From: Acidovorax sp. KKS102
GTDB lineage: Bacteria > Pseudomonadota > Gammaproteobacteria > Burkholderiales > Burkholderiaceae_C
Assembly: GCF_000302535.1 (NCBI RefSeq)
Contig: NC_018708.1
Span: 3,596,001 to 3,660,000, forward strand
Length of the DNA: 64,000 bases
Reading direction: 5' to 3'
The notes beneath the pieces are model-generated. The model searched no databases. It was not told the DNA's origin and worked only from the letters and a program-made list of their open reading frames with translations. Both the position numbers and the translations under genes were made by a program. Below are positions 1 through 8,722 of this stretch, one piece after another. The first letter of the stretch is position 1. Every line of letters starts with the position of its first letter.

Positions 1-282
1 CCCTTGCCCGCAGGCTTTATGGGCGCACGCACCGGCCGTGCGGCGTATGAAGCGTGGTGGGCAGCCTGGGAGCCCGCCTACGAACAGTTTCGCGAGCGCG
101 TGATCATGGCCGAGCGCTTCGGCGCCGAACGGCCCTGGCTGGACGCGTACGGCGCCACCTCGCAGTCCGAATTCTTTGCCGTGGCCTGCGAGGCGTACTT
201 TGTAAACCGCGAACGGTTTTCCCAGGAGTTTCCGGGATTGATGCCAGTGCTGGATGCGTTCTTCCAGCGCCCTGCGGGCTGA
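1..282 (+). CDS. mtfA: MtfA-family zinc peptidase, C-terminal part (5' truncated by window)
   Basis: The frame is open from the first base, so the start and probably the HExxH zinc site lie outside the window. The visible 93 residues resemble the C-terminal part of MtfA (M90 peptidase): an Ala/Trp-rich helix, then LDAYGATSQSEFFAVACEAYF, with the downstream glutamate helix typical of this fold, then ERFSQEFPGLMPVLDAFF. In enterobacteria MtfA is a cytosolic peptidase linked to Mlc and glucose-transport control; that role is family knowledge and is not shown here. The family call rests only on the C-terminus. Confidence 0.75.
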   Translation, partial: PLPAGFMGARTGRAAYEAWWAAWEPAYEQFRERVIMAERFGAERPWLDAYGATSQSEFFAVACEAYFVNRERFSQEFPGLMPVLDAFFQRPAG

Positions 283-402
283 GCTTGGCCGCATGCGTAG
301 GGGCCCACGCCAGTCATAGACTGATTGGAGTCGCAGCGCCTGCCGCCGCCGGTGTATGCAAGCGCAGTCACTCAGACTGCAGCCGTGCTCCAGGGCGCCG
401 CC

Positions 403-636
403 TCAAGCGCCCAGAGCGCTTTCCACCGCCTGCTTGGCTTCTTCCAGACTGCTGAAAAACTGGGTGGGCTGCGGCATGGCCTTGGGCAGATGGGCGGGCG
501 GCGGCCACAGGCGGTCGTCTGTCCAGGCGGCGGTCCACCCGCCAATGTCTTTGCGCTTGATGGAGCAAAGTGCTTGCCCGTCCACGTTGGCTATCCAGGT
601 GGTCGGCGGGTTATGGTCCCAGATGACATGTGCCAT
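403..636 (-). CDS. small conserved hypothetical protein
   Basis: A 77-residue protein starting MAHVIWDHNPPTTWIANVDG and ending with an FFSSLEEAKQAVESAL helix. It has no signal peptide or membrane segment and is rich in Trp. The pattern (short beta segments with Trp, then one C-terminal amphipathic helix) suggests a small alpha/beta fold. I do not recognise a function. It lies between mtfA (convergent) and the E1 dehydrogenase gene (same strand, 146 bases away). Codon use looks like that of the neighbours, which supports a real gene. Confidence 0.6.
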   Translation of the reverse strand: MAHVIWDHNPPTTWIANVDGQALCSIKRKDIGGWTAAWTDDRLWPPPAHLPKAMPQPTQFFSSLEEAKQAVESALGA

Positions 637-782
637 GGCGCCCTCTCACGGTTGCTGGACCATTGTAGGAAGCCTGGGCGAAATTGGGCAATGGCGTTCA
701 CCCCACCCCCGCGGCCATCCGGCGACAGATCGGAAGACAAAGCAAAACGACTGCAGGCGCTCATGCAGCGCCCGGCCCGTCA

Positions 783-3446
783 TCAGCCAGCAGCCAGCGC
801 GCGCCGCGCGGCCTGGGCCACGCTCGCAGCATCCACCCCAAAAAACTGCCTCAGCGCAGCCCGCGTGTCACTGCGGCCAAAGCCGTCGGTGCCCAAGGTG
901 ATGTACTTGCGGCCGTCGGGGATGAACGCGCGCACCGTCTCGGGCACGGCACGTACGTAGTCGGTGGCGGCGATCACCGGTCCACGGGTTGCGGCCAGTT
1001 GCTGGGTCAGCCATGCGGGAGCAGGCTGGGCATCGCCCGCCAGCCAGCGCTGCTCGCAAGCCACACCATCGCGGGCCAACTCGCTCCAGCTGGTAACGCT
1101 GAGCACGGTCACGTCCACACCCTCGCTGGCGAGTTGTTCTGCAGCCTTGACCACCTCGGTCAGGATGGCGCCAGAGCCCATCAGGGTGACGTTTCTGGAC
1201 GAAAACGCGCTGTCGCGCTGGTGCATATTGCCTGAGTAGCTCCTGAAAACATAGCAACCACGCAGCACACCTTCTGCCGCATCGGCAGGCAAGTCGGGCT
1301 GGGCGTAGTTCTCGTTCATCAGCGTGACGTAGTAGAAAACGTCGCGCTGCTCGGTCACCATCTCGCGCATGCCGGCGTCGATGATGACGGCCATCTCGCC
1401 CGCATAGGCCGGGTCGTAGGCCTTGCAGTTGGGGATGGTGGCCGCTACCAGGTGGCTGGTGCCGTCCTGGTGCTGCAGGCCCTCACCGCCCAGCGTGGTG
1501 CGGCCCGACGTGGCGCCGAGCAAGAAGCCACGCGCACGCTGGTCCGCAGCCGCCCAGATGGCGTCGCCCACGCGCTGGAAGCCGAACATGGAGTAGTAGA
1601 TGTAGAAAGGCAGCATGGCCAAGCCGTGCACGCTGTAGCTGGTGGCGGCTGCCGTCCAGCTCGCAATCGCACCGGCTTCGCTGATGCCCTCTTCCAGAAT
1701 CTGCCCATCCAGCGCCTCGCGGTAGCTCAGTACCGAGCCGATGTCTTCGGGCGCGTAGCGCTGGCCCACGCTGCTGTAGATGCCCACCTGCTTGAACAGG
1801 TTGGCCATGCCAAAGGTGCGCGCCTCATCAGCCACGATGGGCACGATGCGGGGGCCCAAAGTGGCGTCCTTCAGCAGCGTGCCCAGCATGCGCACAAAGG
1901 CCATGGTGGTGCTCATTTCCTTGCCGTCGGCCTGCAGCGCAAACTGGGCGTAGCTTGCCAGGGGCGGTACGGGCAGTGCATCACACACTGTCTCGCGCCG
2001 GGGCAGGTAGCCGCCCAGTTGCTGGCGGTGGCGGCGCAGGTACTGCATCTCCGGGCTGTCTTCTGCGGGCTTGTAGAAGGCCAGGCCTGTGGCCTGCTCG
2101 TCGGTGAGCGGCAGGTTGAAGCGGTTGCGGAATTCGATGAGGTCGGTGTCGTCCAGCTTCTTCTGGCTGTGCGTGGTCATCTTGCCCTGGCCCGCCGTGC
2201 CCATGCCGTAACCCTTCTTGGTGTGGGCCAGAATCACCGTGGGCTGGCCTTTGTGGGCGGCAGCGGCGGCGTAGGCGGCGTGGATCTTCACCAGGTCGTG
2301 CCCACCGCGCTTGAGGCGATCAATCTGCTCGTCCGTCATGCCCTGGGCCAGCGCGGCCAGCTCGGGGCTTTGGCCGAAGAAGTTGTCGCGGTTAAAGCGC
2401 CCGTCTTTGGCGGCAAAGGTCTGCATTTGGCCGTCCACCGTGCCTTGCAGCGTGCGCACCAGTGCGCCGGTGAGGTCGCGGGCAAACAGGCCGTCCCAGT
2501 CGCTGCCCCACACCAGCTTGACCACGTTCCAGCCCGCACCGGCAAAAAGGCGCTCCAGCTCGTCAATGATGCGGCCGTTGCCGCGCACCGGTCCGTCCAG
2601 GCGCTGCAGGTTGCAGTTAACTACCCACACCAGGTTGTCCAGTCCCTCACGCGCGGCCAGGGTCAGGGCGCTCATGCTCTCTGGCTCGTCCATCTCGCCA
2701 TCGCCAAACACGCCCCACACCTTGCGGCCCTCACAGTTGAGCAGGTTGCGGTGCGTGAGGTAGCGCATGAAGCGCGCGTGGTAGATGCTGCTGATGGGGC
2801 CAATGCCCATGGAGCCGGTGGGGAACTGCCAGAAGTCGGGCATCAGCCAGGGGTGCGGGTAGCTGCACAGGCCCTGCGCACCGGCCGCTGGCGCGGTGAT
2901 TTCCTGTCGGTAGTGCATCAAATCCTGCTCGGACAAGCGCCCTTCCAGAAACGCCCGTGCATACACACCGGGCGCGCTGTGCGGCTGGAAGAACACCAGG
3001 TCGCCCCGGTGCTGCCCTTCGCCCAGCCCTTCGCGGGCGCGGAAGAAGTGGTTGAAGCCGCTCTCAAACAAATCGGCAGCACTGGCATAGCTGGCAATGT
3101 GCCCGCCCAGTTCGCCGTAGGCCTGGTTGGCACGCACCACCATGGCCAGCGCGTTCCAGCGCATGATGGACGCGAGCCGCTCTTCCACCGCCAGGTCGCC
3201 AGGGAACACGGGCTGGTTCTGCACCGCAACCGTGTTCACGTAGGGCGTGTTGAGCTGCGGCTGCCAGCCAATCTGCTGGGTGCGCGCCAGGTGCACCAGC
3301 TCGGCCAATATGAGGCGAGCCCGCTCGGGCCCCTCGGTGGCCACCAGGGCCATAAAAGCGTCGCGCCATTCAGCGGTTTCTTGGGGGTCAATGTCAGCCA
3401 TGGTGTCCTGAGGGCTGAGGAGATGGGTGGGCAGTGGGGCGTTCAT
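783..3446 (-). CDS. mdeB: homodimeric 2-oxoacid dehydrogenase E1 (AceE/MdeB type)
   Basis: An 887-residue thiamine-diphosphate E1 of the AceE family. The ThDP motif begins GDGEMDEPES and ends about 30 residues later in the conserved NCNLQRLDGPVRGNG segment. It would oxidatively decarboxylate pyruvate or 2-oxobutanoate and pass the acyl group to a lipoyl E2. No E2 or E3 gene is next to it. It sits instead beside methionine gamma-lyase and Lrp regulators, as mdeB does in Pseudomonas putida, so a 2-oxobutanoate preference is inferred. A second in-frame ATG at 3401 has a better ribosome site (AGGACACC) and may be the true start. Confidence 0.85.
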   Translation of the reverse strand: MNAPLPTHLLSPQDTMADIDPQETAEWRDAFMALVATEGPERARLILAELVHLARTQQIGWQPQLNTPYVNTVAVQNQPVFPGDLAVEERLASIMRWNALAMVVRANQAYGELGGHIASYASAADLFESGFNHFFRAREGLGEGQHRGDLVFFQPHSAPGVYARAFLEGRLSEQDLMHYRQEITAPAAGAQGLCSYPHPWLMPDFWQFPTGSMGIGPISSIYHARFMRYLTHRNLLNCEGRKVWGVFGDGEMDEPESMSALTLAAREGLDNLVWVVNCNLQRLDGPVRGNGRIIDELERLFAGAGWNVVKLVWGSDWDGLFARDLTGALVRTLQGTVDGQMQTFAAKDGRFNRDNFFGQSPELAALAQGMTDEQIDRLKRGGHDLVKIHAAYAAAAAHKGQPTVILAHTKKGYGMGTAGQGKMTTHSQKKLDDTDLIEFRNRFNLPLTDEQATGLAFYKPAEDSPEMQYLRRHRQQLGGYLPRRETVCDALPVPPLASYAQFALQADGKEMSTTMAFVRMLGTLLKDATLGPRIVPIVADEARTFGMANLFKQVGIYSSVGQRYAPEDIGSVLSYREALDGQILEEGISEAGAIASWTAAATSYSVHGLAMLPFYIYYSMFGFQRVGDAIWAAADQRARGFLLGATSGRTTLGGEGLQHQDGTSHLVAATIPNCKAYDPAYAGEMAVIIDAGMREMVTEQRDVFYYVTLMNENYAQPDLPADAAEGVLRGCYVFRSYSGNMHQRDSAFSSRNVTLMGSGAILTEVVKAAEQLASEGVDVTVLSVTSWSELARDGVACEQRWLAGDAQPAPAWLTQQLAATRGPVIAATDYVRAVPETVRAFIPDGRKYITLGTDGFGRSDTRAALRQFFGVDAASVAQAARRALAAG

Positions 3447-3501
3447 GGGAGCACACTGTAGAAAGGTTTGCCAAAAATAGGATGCTGAAACGCGCAGAAT
3501 T

Positions 3502-3545
3502 TGTCAATTCAAAAGCACAATATGCCGTACTAAAATGAAATGACA
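3502..3545. promoter_or_regulatory. inverted repeat, probable Lrp-type operator
   Basis: TGTCAATTCA (3502-3511) and TGAAATGACA (3536-3545) form an imperfect inverted repeat with an AT-rich centre. It lies in the 103-base gap between the divergent E1 and Lrp genes and ends four bases before the regulator's start codon. This suits autoregulation plus control of the E1 gene. The binding protein is inferred. Confidence 0.5.
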
Positions 3546-3549
3546 GCAT

Positions 3550-4023
3550 ATGAAGCTTGACGCAACCGATCTGCGCATTCTGGCCGAGTTGCAGGCCGAT
3601 GGCTCGCTCTCCAACGTGGAGCTGGCGCGCCGCGTACACCTGTCACCTTCGCCCTGCCTGGCGCGGGTGAAGGCGCTGGAGGCGGCGGGCGTGATTGCCC
3701 GCTATGTGGCGCTGGCCAATGCGGCGTCGCTGGGCCTGGGGCTCAATGTGTTCATCAACATCAGCCTGAAGACGCAGAGCAAGGAGGCGCTGGCCGACTT
3801 CGAGCGGCGCATCGCCGAGCACGACGAGGTGATGGAGTGCTACTTGATGAGCGGCGACTCCGACTACCTCATCCGCGTGGCACTGCCTGACATTGCGGCG
3901 CTGGAGCGGTTCATCCTGGAGCAGCTCACGCCGATTCCGGGCATCGAGAAGATCCGCTCCAGCTTTGCGCTCAAGCAGGTGCGCTACAAGACGGCGCTGC
4001 CGCTGCCGCACGCTCGGGGCTGA
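3550..4023 (+). CDS. Lrp/AsnC-family transcriptional regulator
   Basis: 157 residues, the usual length of the family. The N-terminal winged helix-turn-helix covers about residues 5-55 ([20 protein letters not shown], then a recognition helix around [13 protein letters not shown]). The RAM ligand-binding domain follows at about 68-145, with GDSDYLIRV typical of it. It is divergent from the E1 gene across an operator-like dyad. Its last 53 bases overlap the convergent methionine gamma-lyase gene. By position it resembles P. putida MdeR, which activates mdeAB; that function is inferred. Confidence 0.88.
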   Translation: MKLDATDLRILAELQADGSLSNVELARRVHLSPSPCLARVKALEAAGVIARYVALANAASLGLGLNVFINISLKTQSKEALADFERRIAEHDEVMECYLMSGDSDYLIRVALPDIAALERFILEQLTPIPGIEKIRSSFALKQVRYKTALPLPHARG

Positions 4024-5263
4024 TCGCCGCGTTGACGCCCGCGCTCAGGTCCATGGCATGGGCCAGGTCCAGCGCCTGCCCGATGTCGGCGAGCAGGTCG
4101 TCCAGGTCTTCCAGCCCCACCGACAGGCGCACCAACCCTTCGGCAATGCCGTGGGCGGCTCGCTGCTCGGGCGTGTAGGTGGAATGCGTCATGCTGGCGG
4201 GGTGCTGGGCCAGGGTTTCGGCATCGCCCAGACTCACGGCGCGGGTGACGAGCTGTAGCGCGTCCATGAAGCGCACACCCGCCTGCAGACCACCGCGCAG
4301 CTCAAAAGCAATCATCCCGCCCATCTGGCGCATCTGCTGCTTAGCCAGCGCGTGCTGCGCAAAGCTGGGCAGGCCGGGGTAGTGCACGGCCGCCGCAGCC
4401 GGGTGGGCGGCGATGAATTCGGCCACCTTCTGCGCGCTCTGGCAGTGGCGGTCCATGCGCAGGGCCAGGGTTTTCAGGCCGCGCATCACCAGATGTGCGT
4501 CTTGCGCCGACATCACCGCGCCGGTCATGTCTTTCAGGCCGTACAGGCGCACGCGCTGGGCCAGTTCGGCATCGGCAAACACGGCTGCGCCCGCCGTCAG
4601 GTCGCCATGGCCGCCCAGGTACTTGGTCATGGAATGCACGCTCACATCGGCACCCAGCAGCAATGGCTGCTGCAGGTAGGGCGTGCAGTAGGTGTTATCC
4701 ACCACCACCTTGGCGCCCTGGGCGTGGGCCAAAGCTGATACCGCAGCGATGTCCACCAGGCGCATGTTGGGGTTGGCGGGGGTTTCCAGGTAGACCACGC
4801 GGGTCTTGGCGGTCAGTGCCTCGGCCACGCGGGCGGGGTCGGTCATGTCCACATGGCGCACCGTGACGCCAAAGCGCCCCAGCCCGTGGTTCAAAAACGA
4901 GAAGGTGCAGCCATAGAGCGTAAGGTCGGCCAGGACTTCGTCGCCAGGCTCCAGCATGGACCACAGCGTGGCGGTGATGGCGCCCATGCCTGAGCCGAAC
5001 ACCACCGCGCCCGCGCCCTCTTCCAGCGCCGCCAGCCGCCCTTCCAGCAGCGCCAGCGTGGGGTTGGCAATGCGGGTGTAGAAGTAGCCGGGTTCCTCGC
5101 CAGCAAAGCAGCGCGCGCCATAGGCCACGTCCGGGAAGGCGTAGGTGGCCGAGGTGTGGATGGGCGGCACCAGCGCGCCCTGGTGGTCGGCGGGGTTGTA
5201 GCCGTGGTGAATGGCGCGGGTGCTGAAGCCGGTGGCGGTGGTGTGGTCGGTGGTGCGGGTCAT
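3971..5263 (-). CDS. mdeA: L-methionine gamma-lyase (PLP enzyme)
   Basis: 430 residues of the Cys/Met-metabolism PLP family. The PLP lysine is about K214 ([14 protein letters not shown]), with Tyr62/Arg64 in FYTRIANP and Asp189 in [12 protein letters not shown] cysteine at about 119 ([14 protein letters not shown]) matches the active-site Cys characteristic of methionine gamma-lyase rather than cystathionine lyases. The reaction splits methionine to methanethiol, 2-oxobutanoate and ammonia. The start at 5263 follows AGGAGACAAGC. About 30 extra, Ala-rich residues at the C-terminus run into the region overlapping the convergent regulator and are not typical of the family. Confidence 0.9.
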   Translation of the reverse strand: MTRTTDHTTATGFSTRAIHHGYNPADHQGALVPPIHTSATYAFPDVAYGARCFAGEEPGYFYTRIANPTLALLEGRLAALEEGAGAVVFGSGMGAITATLWSMLEPGDEVLADLTLYGCTFSFLNHGLGRFGVTVRHVDMTDPARVAEALTAKTRVVYLETPANPNMRLVDIAAVSALAHAQGAKVVVDNTYCTPYLQQPLLLGADVSVHSMTKYLGGHGDLTAGAAVFADAELAQRVRLYGLKDMTGAVMSAQDAHLVMRGLKTLALRMDRHCQSAQKVAEFIAAHPAAAAVHYPGLPSFAQHALAKQQMRQMGGMIAFELRGGLQAGVRFMDALQLVTRAVSLGDAETLAQHPASMTHSTYTPEQRAAHGIAEGLVRLSVGLEDLDDLLADIGQALDLAHAMDLSAGVNAAISPERAAAAAPSCSAPA

Positions 5264-5332
5264 GCTTGTCTCCTGATGGGCCGACCACAGGCGGGGTGCG
5301 GGTCGGATGTGGAGATTCTTGGCCTCATCGGC

Positions 5333-5387
5333 GGGCAAAATTTCTCCTTCTTTGCCTCAATAACAGATTCAAAGGGCAAAATTTGCC
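5333..5387. promoter_or_regulatory. two phased Lrp-type boxes
   Basis: GGGCAAAATTT occurs at 5333-5343 and again at 5374-5384, 41 bases apart (about four helical turns). The second is nearly palindromic (GGGCAAAATTTGCC). Both lie between the divergent mdeA and the second Lrp gene. Lrp-family octamers bind such phased AT-rich sites; assignment to either regulator is inferred. Confidence 0.5.
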
Positions 5388-5412
5388 TTAAACAATCACC
5401 CTGCAAGCCATC

Positions 5413-5880
5413 ATGCACCCCTACCCGCTCGACCCCGTAGACCGCACCCTGCTCAACGCCCTGCAGCGCGACGGCCGCGCCACCGTGGGCGACCTGGCCG
5501 AGGCGGTGTCGCTTTCCACCTCGCCCTGCTGGCGGCGCGTGCGTGCGCTGGAAGAAGCCGGGGTGATTGCGGGCTACCACGCCCACCTGCACCGCCAGCG
5601 CGTGGGCTGGGGCGTGCTGGGCTTTGTGCAACTGGCGCTGCACGACCACACCGCCGAAACCACCTCGGCGCTGGAACGCGAGGTGATGGCCATGCCCCAG
5701 GTGCTGTCGTGCCACAACCTCTCGGGCCGCTACGACTACCAGCTGGAGGTGGTGGCGGCCGACCTGGAATCGTTTGCCGACTACGTGCGCACCCATGTGC
5801 GCAGCCTGCCGGGCGTGCGTGAGATTTCGACGAGCTTTTCGCTCAAGGAAGTGAAGCGCACCATGGCGCTGCCGGTGTGA
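5413..5880 (+). CDS. Lrp/AsnC-family transcriptional regulator (second copy)
   Basis: 155 residues. The HTH domain spans about residues 6-55 (VDRTLLNALQRDGRATVGDL, then STSPCWRRVRALEEAGVI), followed by a RAM domain (SGRYDYQLEVVAADLESF). It ends with EISTSFSLKEVKRTMALPV, a form common in regulators beside amino-acid catabolic genes. It is divergent from mdeA with two phased boxes between them, so mdeA is the likeliest target. It is paralogous to, but clearly different from, the regulator at 3550. Confidence 0.88.
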   Translation: MHPYPLDPVDRTLLNALQRDGRATVGDLAEAVSLSTSPCWRRVRALEEAGVIAGYHAHLHRQRVGWGVLGFVQLALHDHTAETTSALEREVMAMPQVLSCHNLSGRYDYQLEVVAADLESFADYVRTHVRSLPGVREISTSFSLKEVKRTMALPV

Positions 5881-5913
5881 GGCTGGTGCGCTGCGGCGAA
5901 ACGGGGCCTTCGC

Positions 5914-6585
5914 TCAGAAAGCCGTGGGCGTGATCGAGAGCGACTCCAACCATGCCACCGTGGCCGCCAGCTCGGACGGGCGAATTTCGTGCGCGCTGGG
6001 GAACTCGTGGTAGCTCACCGCCACCGGCAGGGGCGCCATGTGGTGCGCAATGGCCTGGGCGTTGGCCAGGGGGATCACGTTGTCGTGGGTGCCATGGCTC
6101 AGCCACAGCCGCTTGCCGCGCAGCGCATCGGCCGGGGCCGTCAGGGGCACCACCTGCGGCAGCAGGCGGCTGTGCCACACCAGGCCGGCGTGCATCAGCG
6201 CGGGCTTTGTCAGCAGCAGTGACAGCGCCATGATGCCGCCCTGGCTGAATCCGCCCACCACCACCCGCTCAGGCGGAATGCCCAGCTGCTCGGAGGCAGA
6301 TTCGACGGCCTGGGCCACCAGGGCGCGGCTTTGCGCCTCCTGCTCTTCATTGATGGTGCGTTCGCCGTTGGGCTCGATGGAGAAATCAAACCATGCATGC
6401 GAGCCCGGCCCCATGCGAAACGGCGCCCGCAGGCTCAACACATGGAACCGGTCCGGGATCTGCGGGGCCAGGCTGAACAGGTCCTGCTCGTTGCTGCCCA
6501 CGCCATGCATCAGCACCAGCAGCCAGGGCCGGGGTGTCGTGGCGGCAGCGGGGCGCTGCAAAAAGGAGAGCGGCAAGGTAAGCAT
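5914..6585 (-). CDS. phospholipase/carboxylesterase-family serine hydrolase
   Basis: 223 residues with an alpha/beta-hydrolase fold. It shows the oxyanion-region motif LLVLMHGVGSNEQDLFSL near the start, the nucleophile elbow GGFSQGG (about residue 120) and SHGTHDNVIPL containing the acid residue; the catalytic His is probably in EFPSAHEI near the end. This is the YpfH/carboxylesterase-2 group acting on short acyl esters; the natural substrate is unknown. The start at 6585 begins MLTLPLSFLQRP; longer upstream extensions look non-coding. It is convergent with the second Lrp gene. Confidence 0.85.
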   Translation of the reverse strand: MLTLPLSFLQRPAAATTPRPWLLVLMHGVGSNEQDLFSLAPQIPDRFHVLSLRAPFRMGPGSHAWFDFSIEPNGERTINEEQEAQSRALVAQAVESASEQLGIPPERVVVGGFSQGGIMALSLLLTKPALMHAGLVWHSRLLPQVVPLTAPADALRGKRLWLSHGTHDNVIPLANAQAIAHHMAPLPVAVSYHEFPSAHEIRPSELAATVAWLESLSITPTAF

Positions 6586-6643
6586 AGATGTGCGCCTCGA
6601 ACGGTTTAGGGCCAAAAACGGGTGGAGTGCGAGGATTTCCGTG

Positions 6644-7474
6644 TCAGTGCACCGGCTCCAGCGCAAAAGCGTCCATCGACAGCATGCTGTACATCACCTC
6701 GCGGCTCAAGTAGTTTGCGTGCAGGTCGTCGCCCGCCGCACCCAGGGCAAAGAAGATGGGCAGGAAGTGGTCTTCGGTGGGGTGCGCGCGTTGGGCATGG
6801 GGGGCCTGGCTGCGGTAGTTGAGCAGCGCGGCCATGTCCCCACGGGCCAGAGCGTCCTCGATCCAGCGGCTGAACTCCAGCACATAGGGCGCAGGTTCGC
6901 GCTCTCCGCCAAAAAACTCGGCCAGGTTGTGCGTCATGCTGCCCGACCCCACCACCAGCACGCCCTGGCTGCGCAGGCTGCGCAAGGCCGCGCCCAGCGC
7001 ATACACCTCGGCCGGGCCCGCGCCCACGGGCAGGGCCACCTGCACCACGGGTACGTCGGCCTGCGGGAACAAATGCATCAGCGGCACCCAGGCGCCATGG
7101 TCAAAGGGGCGTGCGGCGTCACCTTGGGCGGCCACGCCAGCAGCTTGCAGCAGGCCCAGCACCTCCTGCGCCAGCGCGGGCGAGCCGGGGGCCGGGTATT
7201 GCAGCTGGTACAGCGCCGGGGGGAACCCGCCAAAGTCGTGCCAGGTGGCGGGCTGTGGCCCGGTCATCACCAGCGCCGACCGCGCCATCCAGTGCGGCGA
7301 CATGACCACCACACCCCGCAGGCCAGGGTACTGCGACTTCAGGCTCTGGCCCCATTGCGTGAGCGCCGGGCCCGTAGTGCCCGCATCCAGCGCAAACAAG
7401 GGCGCGCCGTGCGACACAAACAGGGCAGGAATTGCAGCAGAAACTGGAACGGGGGCTTGGACAGAGGCAGACAT
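6644..7474 (-). CDS. ygiD: class III extradiol ring-cleavage dioxygenase (DODA/YgiD type)
   Basis: 276 residues of the 4,5-DOPA extradiol dioxygenase family. Metal-ligand regions are visible: ALFVSHGAPLFALD near the N-terminus, VVMSPHW at about residue 60, and GSGSMTHNLAEFFGG near residue 175, followed by the conserved PTEDHFLPIFFALGA. Members bind Zn or Fe(II) and open catecholic rings; the substrate in this organism is unknown. The ATG at 7474 was chosen because residues upstream look like random coding. It shares its strand with the esterase, with 58 bases between. Confidence 0.85.
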   Translation of the reverse strand: MSASVQAPVPVSAAIPALFVSHGAPLFALDAGTTGPALTQWGQSLKSQYPGLRGVVVMSPHWMARSALVMTGPQPATWHDFGGFPPALYQLQYPAPGSPALAQEVLGLLQAAGVAAQGDAARPFDHGAWVPLMHLFPQADVPVVQVALPVGAGPAEVYALGAALRSLRSQGVLVVGSGSMTHNLAEFFGGEREPAPYVLEFSRWIEDALARGDMAALLNYRSQAPHAQRAHPTEDHFLPIFFALGAAGDDLHANYLSREVMYSMLSMDAFALEPVH

Positions 7475-7634
7475 GACAACTCCAACAAGGGATGCCATGA
7501 ATGTAGGACTGATAGCCTGCGATACCAAGCCCTGCAGGGCAGACAGATTGTTCTACGGATGACGCCAATCAAACATTGACAGGCCGATGGCGCACGGTGG
7601 GCAACACCTGCACATCCCTCCTGACGCGCAAGCC

Positions 7635-8048
7635 TCAGGACCCGTCGCGCACCCGGCCGCGCAGCGCCTTGGTCTCGCCCCGCTGCGTCTTGCTTTGCAG
7701 GCGCCGCTGTTGCGAGCCATAGGTGGGTTTGGTGGCCCTGCGCACGCGGGGCGGCACGGCCACGCTGTTGACCAACGCGTTCAGGCGCTCCAGGGCGTCG
7801 GCGCGGTTCAACTCCTGGCTGCGGTATTGCTGGGCCTTGATGACCACCACACCATCTTGGGTGATGCGGGTGTCGCGCAGGGCCAGCAGGCGCTCCTTCA
7901 CGCCCTCGGGCAGCGACGATGCCGCCACGTCAAACCGCAGGTGGACGGCGCTCGATACCTTGTTGACGTTTTGCCCGCCCGCGCCCTGCGCGCGCATGGC
8001 GGTGATTTCGACCTCGTCCTCAGAGACCTGCAGGGGCAGCGGGGCCAT
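7635..8048 (-). CDS. arfB: alternative ribosome-rescue factor ArfB
   Basis: 137 residues. The GGQ motif (AQGAGGQNVNKVSSAVHLRF, residues about 20-40) is that of class I release factors, but the protein has no codon-recognition domain. The basic C-terminal tail (RRLQSKTQRGETKALRGRVR) is the part that enters the empty mRNA channel of stalled ribosomes. It hydrolyses peptidyl-tRNA on stalled ribosomes. The length and layout match YaeJ/ArfB. It lies just downstream of aroQ on the same strand, 27 bases apart, perhaps co-transcribed. Confidence 0.92.
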   Translation of the reverse strand: MAPLPLQVSEDEVEITAMRAQGAGGQNVNKVSSAVHLRFDVAASSLPEGVKERLLALRDTRITQDGVVVIKAQQYRSQELNRADALERLNALVNSVAVPPRVRRATKPTYGSQQRRLQSKTQRGETKALRGRVRDGS

Positions 8049-8075
8049 GGTCGTGAAATCCCCCGCGCCCAGCCA

Positions 8076-8549
8076 TCAGGCCGCTGGCTGCTGGGCCAGC
8101 AACTGCGCCAGCCCGTCAATCGCCAGGCCATAGCCCAGCACGCCAAATCCACACATCACCGCCTTGGCGGCGGCCGCCATGTACGAATGGTGGCGGTAGG
8201 CCTCGCGCGCATGCACATTGCTGATGTGCAGCTCGATCAGGGTGATGCCCGTGCCCTTGATGGCGTCGTGCAGGGCAATGCTGGTGTGGGTGTAGGCCCC
8301 GGCGTTGATGACCACGCCTGCCAGCTCGCCCGCTGCATGCAGGCGCCCCGCCTCATGAATCCAGTCCACCAAGGCCCCTTCGTGGTTGCTTTGGTGAAAA
8401 CGCAGCGCAAAACCGTGGCGATTGCAGGCGTCAGTGCAGAGCTTTTCCACATCGGCCAGGGTGGCGGCGCCGTACACGGCAGGCTCGCGCGTGCCCAGCA
8501 GGTTCAGATTGGGGCCATTGAGGACAAAAACGGTTTTATTGGCGGTCAC
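8076..8549 (-). CDS. aroQ: type II 3-dehydroquinate dehydratase
   Basis: 157 residues catalysing step three of the shikimate pathway. Signature [20 protein letters not shown], catalytic Tyr in the flexible lid, and [17 protein letters not shown] with [19 protein letters not shown] are all present. The start is probably GTG at 8549 ([10 protein letters not shown]), with GGAG eight bases upstream; the nearby TTG at 8555 would be only three bases from that site. The gene lies upstream of arfB. Confidence 0.93.
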   Translation of the reverse strand: MTANKTVFVLNGPNLNLLGTREPAVYGAATLADVEKLCTDACNRHGFALRFHQSNHEGALVDWIHEAGRLHAAGELAGVVINAGAYTHTSIALHDAIKGTGITLIELHISNVHAREAYRHHSYMAAAAKAVMCGFGVLGYGLAIDGLAQLLAQQPAA

Positions 8550-8616
8550 AGACAAGTCTCCGGGGCAATGCGCCTGCCACGCTGGCAGGCCAGAGTGCGG
8601 GATTATGAGGCGCCAA

Positions 8617-8643
8617 GAAAAAAGCGGCCCCGAAGGACCGCTG
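8617..8643 (-). terminator. rho-independent terminator
   Basis: Read on the minus strand: AGCGGTCC, a TTCG loop, GGGCCGCT, then six T. It is an 8-bp stem with a very stable tetraloop, 80 bases past the stop of the small secreted-protein gene at 8723-9058, so it very likely ends that transcript. Confidence 0.85.
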
Positions 8644-8722
8644 TAAAAGGCAGCCTGTGCAACGCTGCCTGTGAGCGACTCGCGCCCAAGAGGTTGGTGA
8701 CAGACCAGCCGCTGGGGGCTGA

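Noticed and set aside
1452..3461. A 669-codon open frame opposite the E1 gene
   Set aside because: Composition effect of GC-rich coding DNA on the complementary strand; no family features, and the E1 frame is certain.
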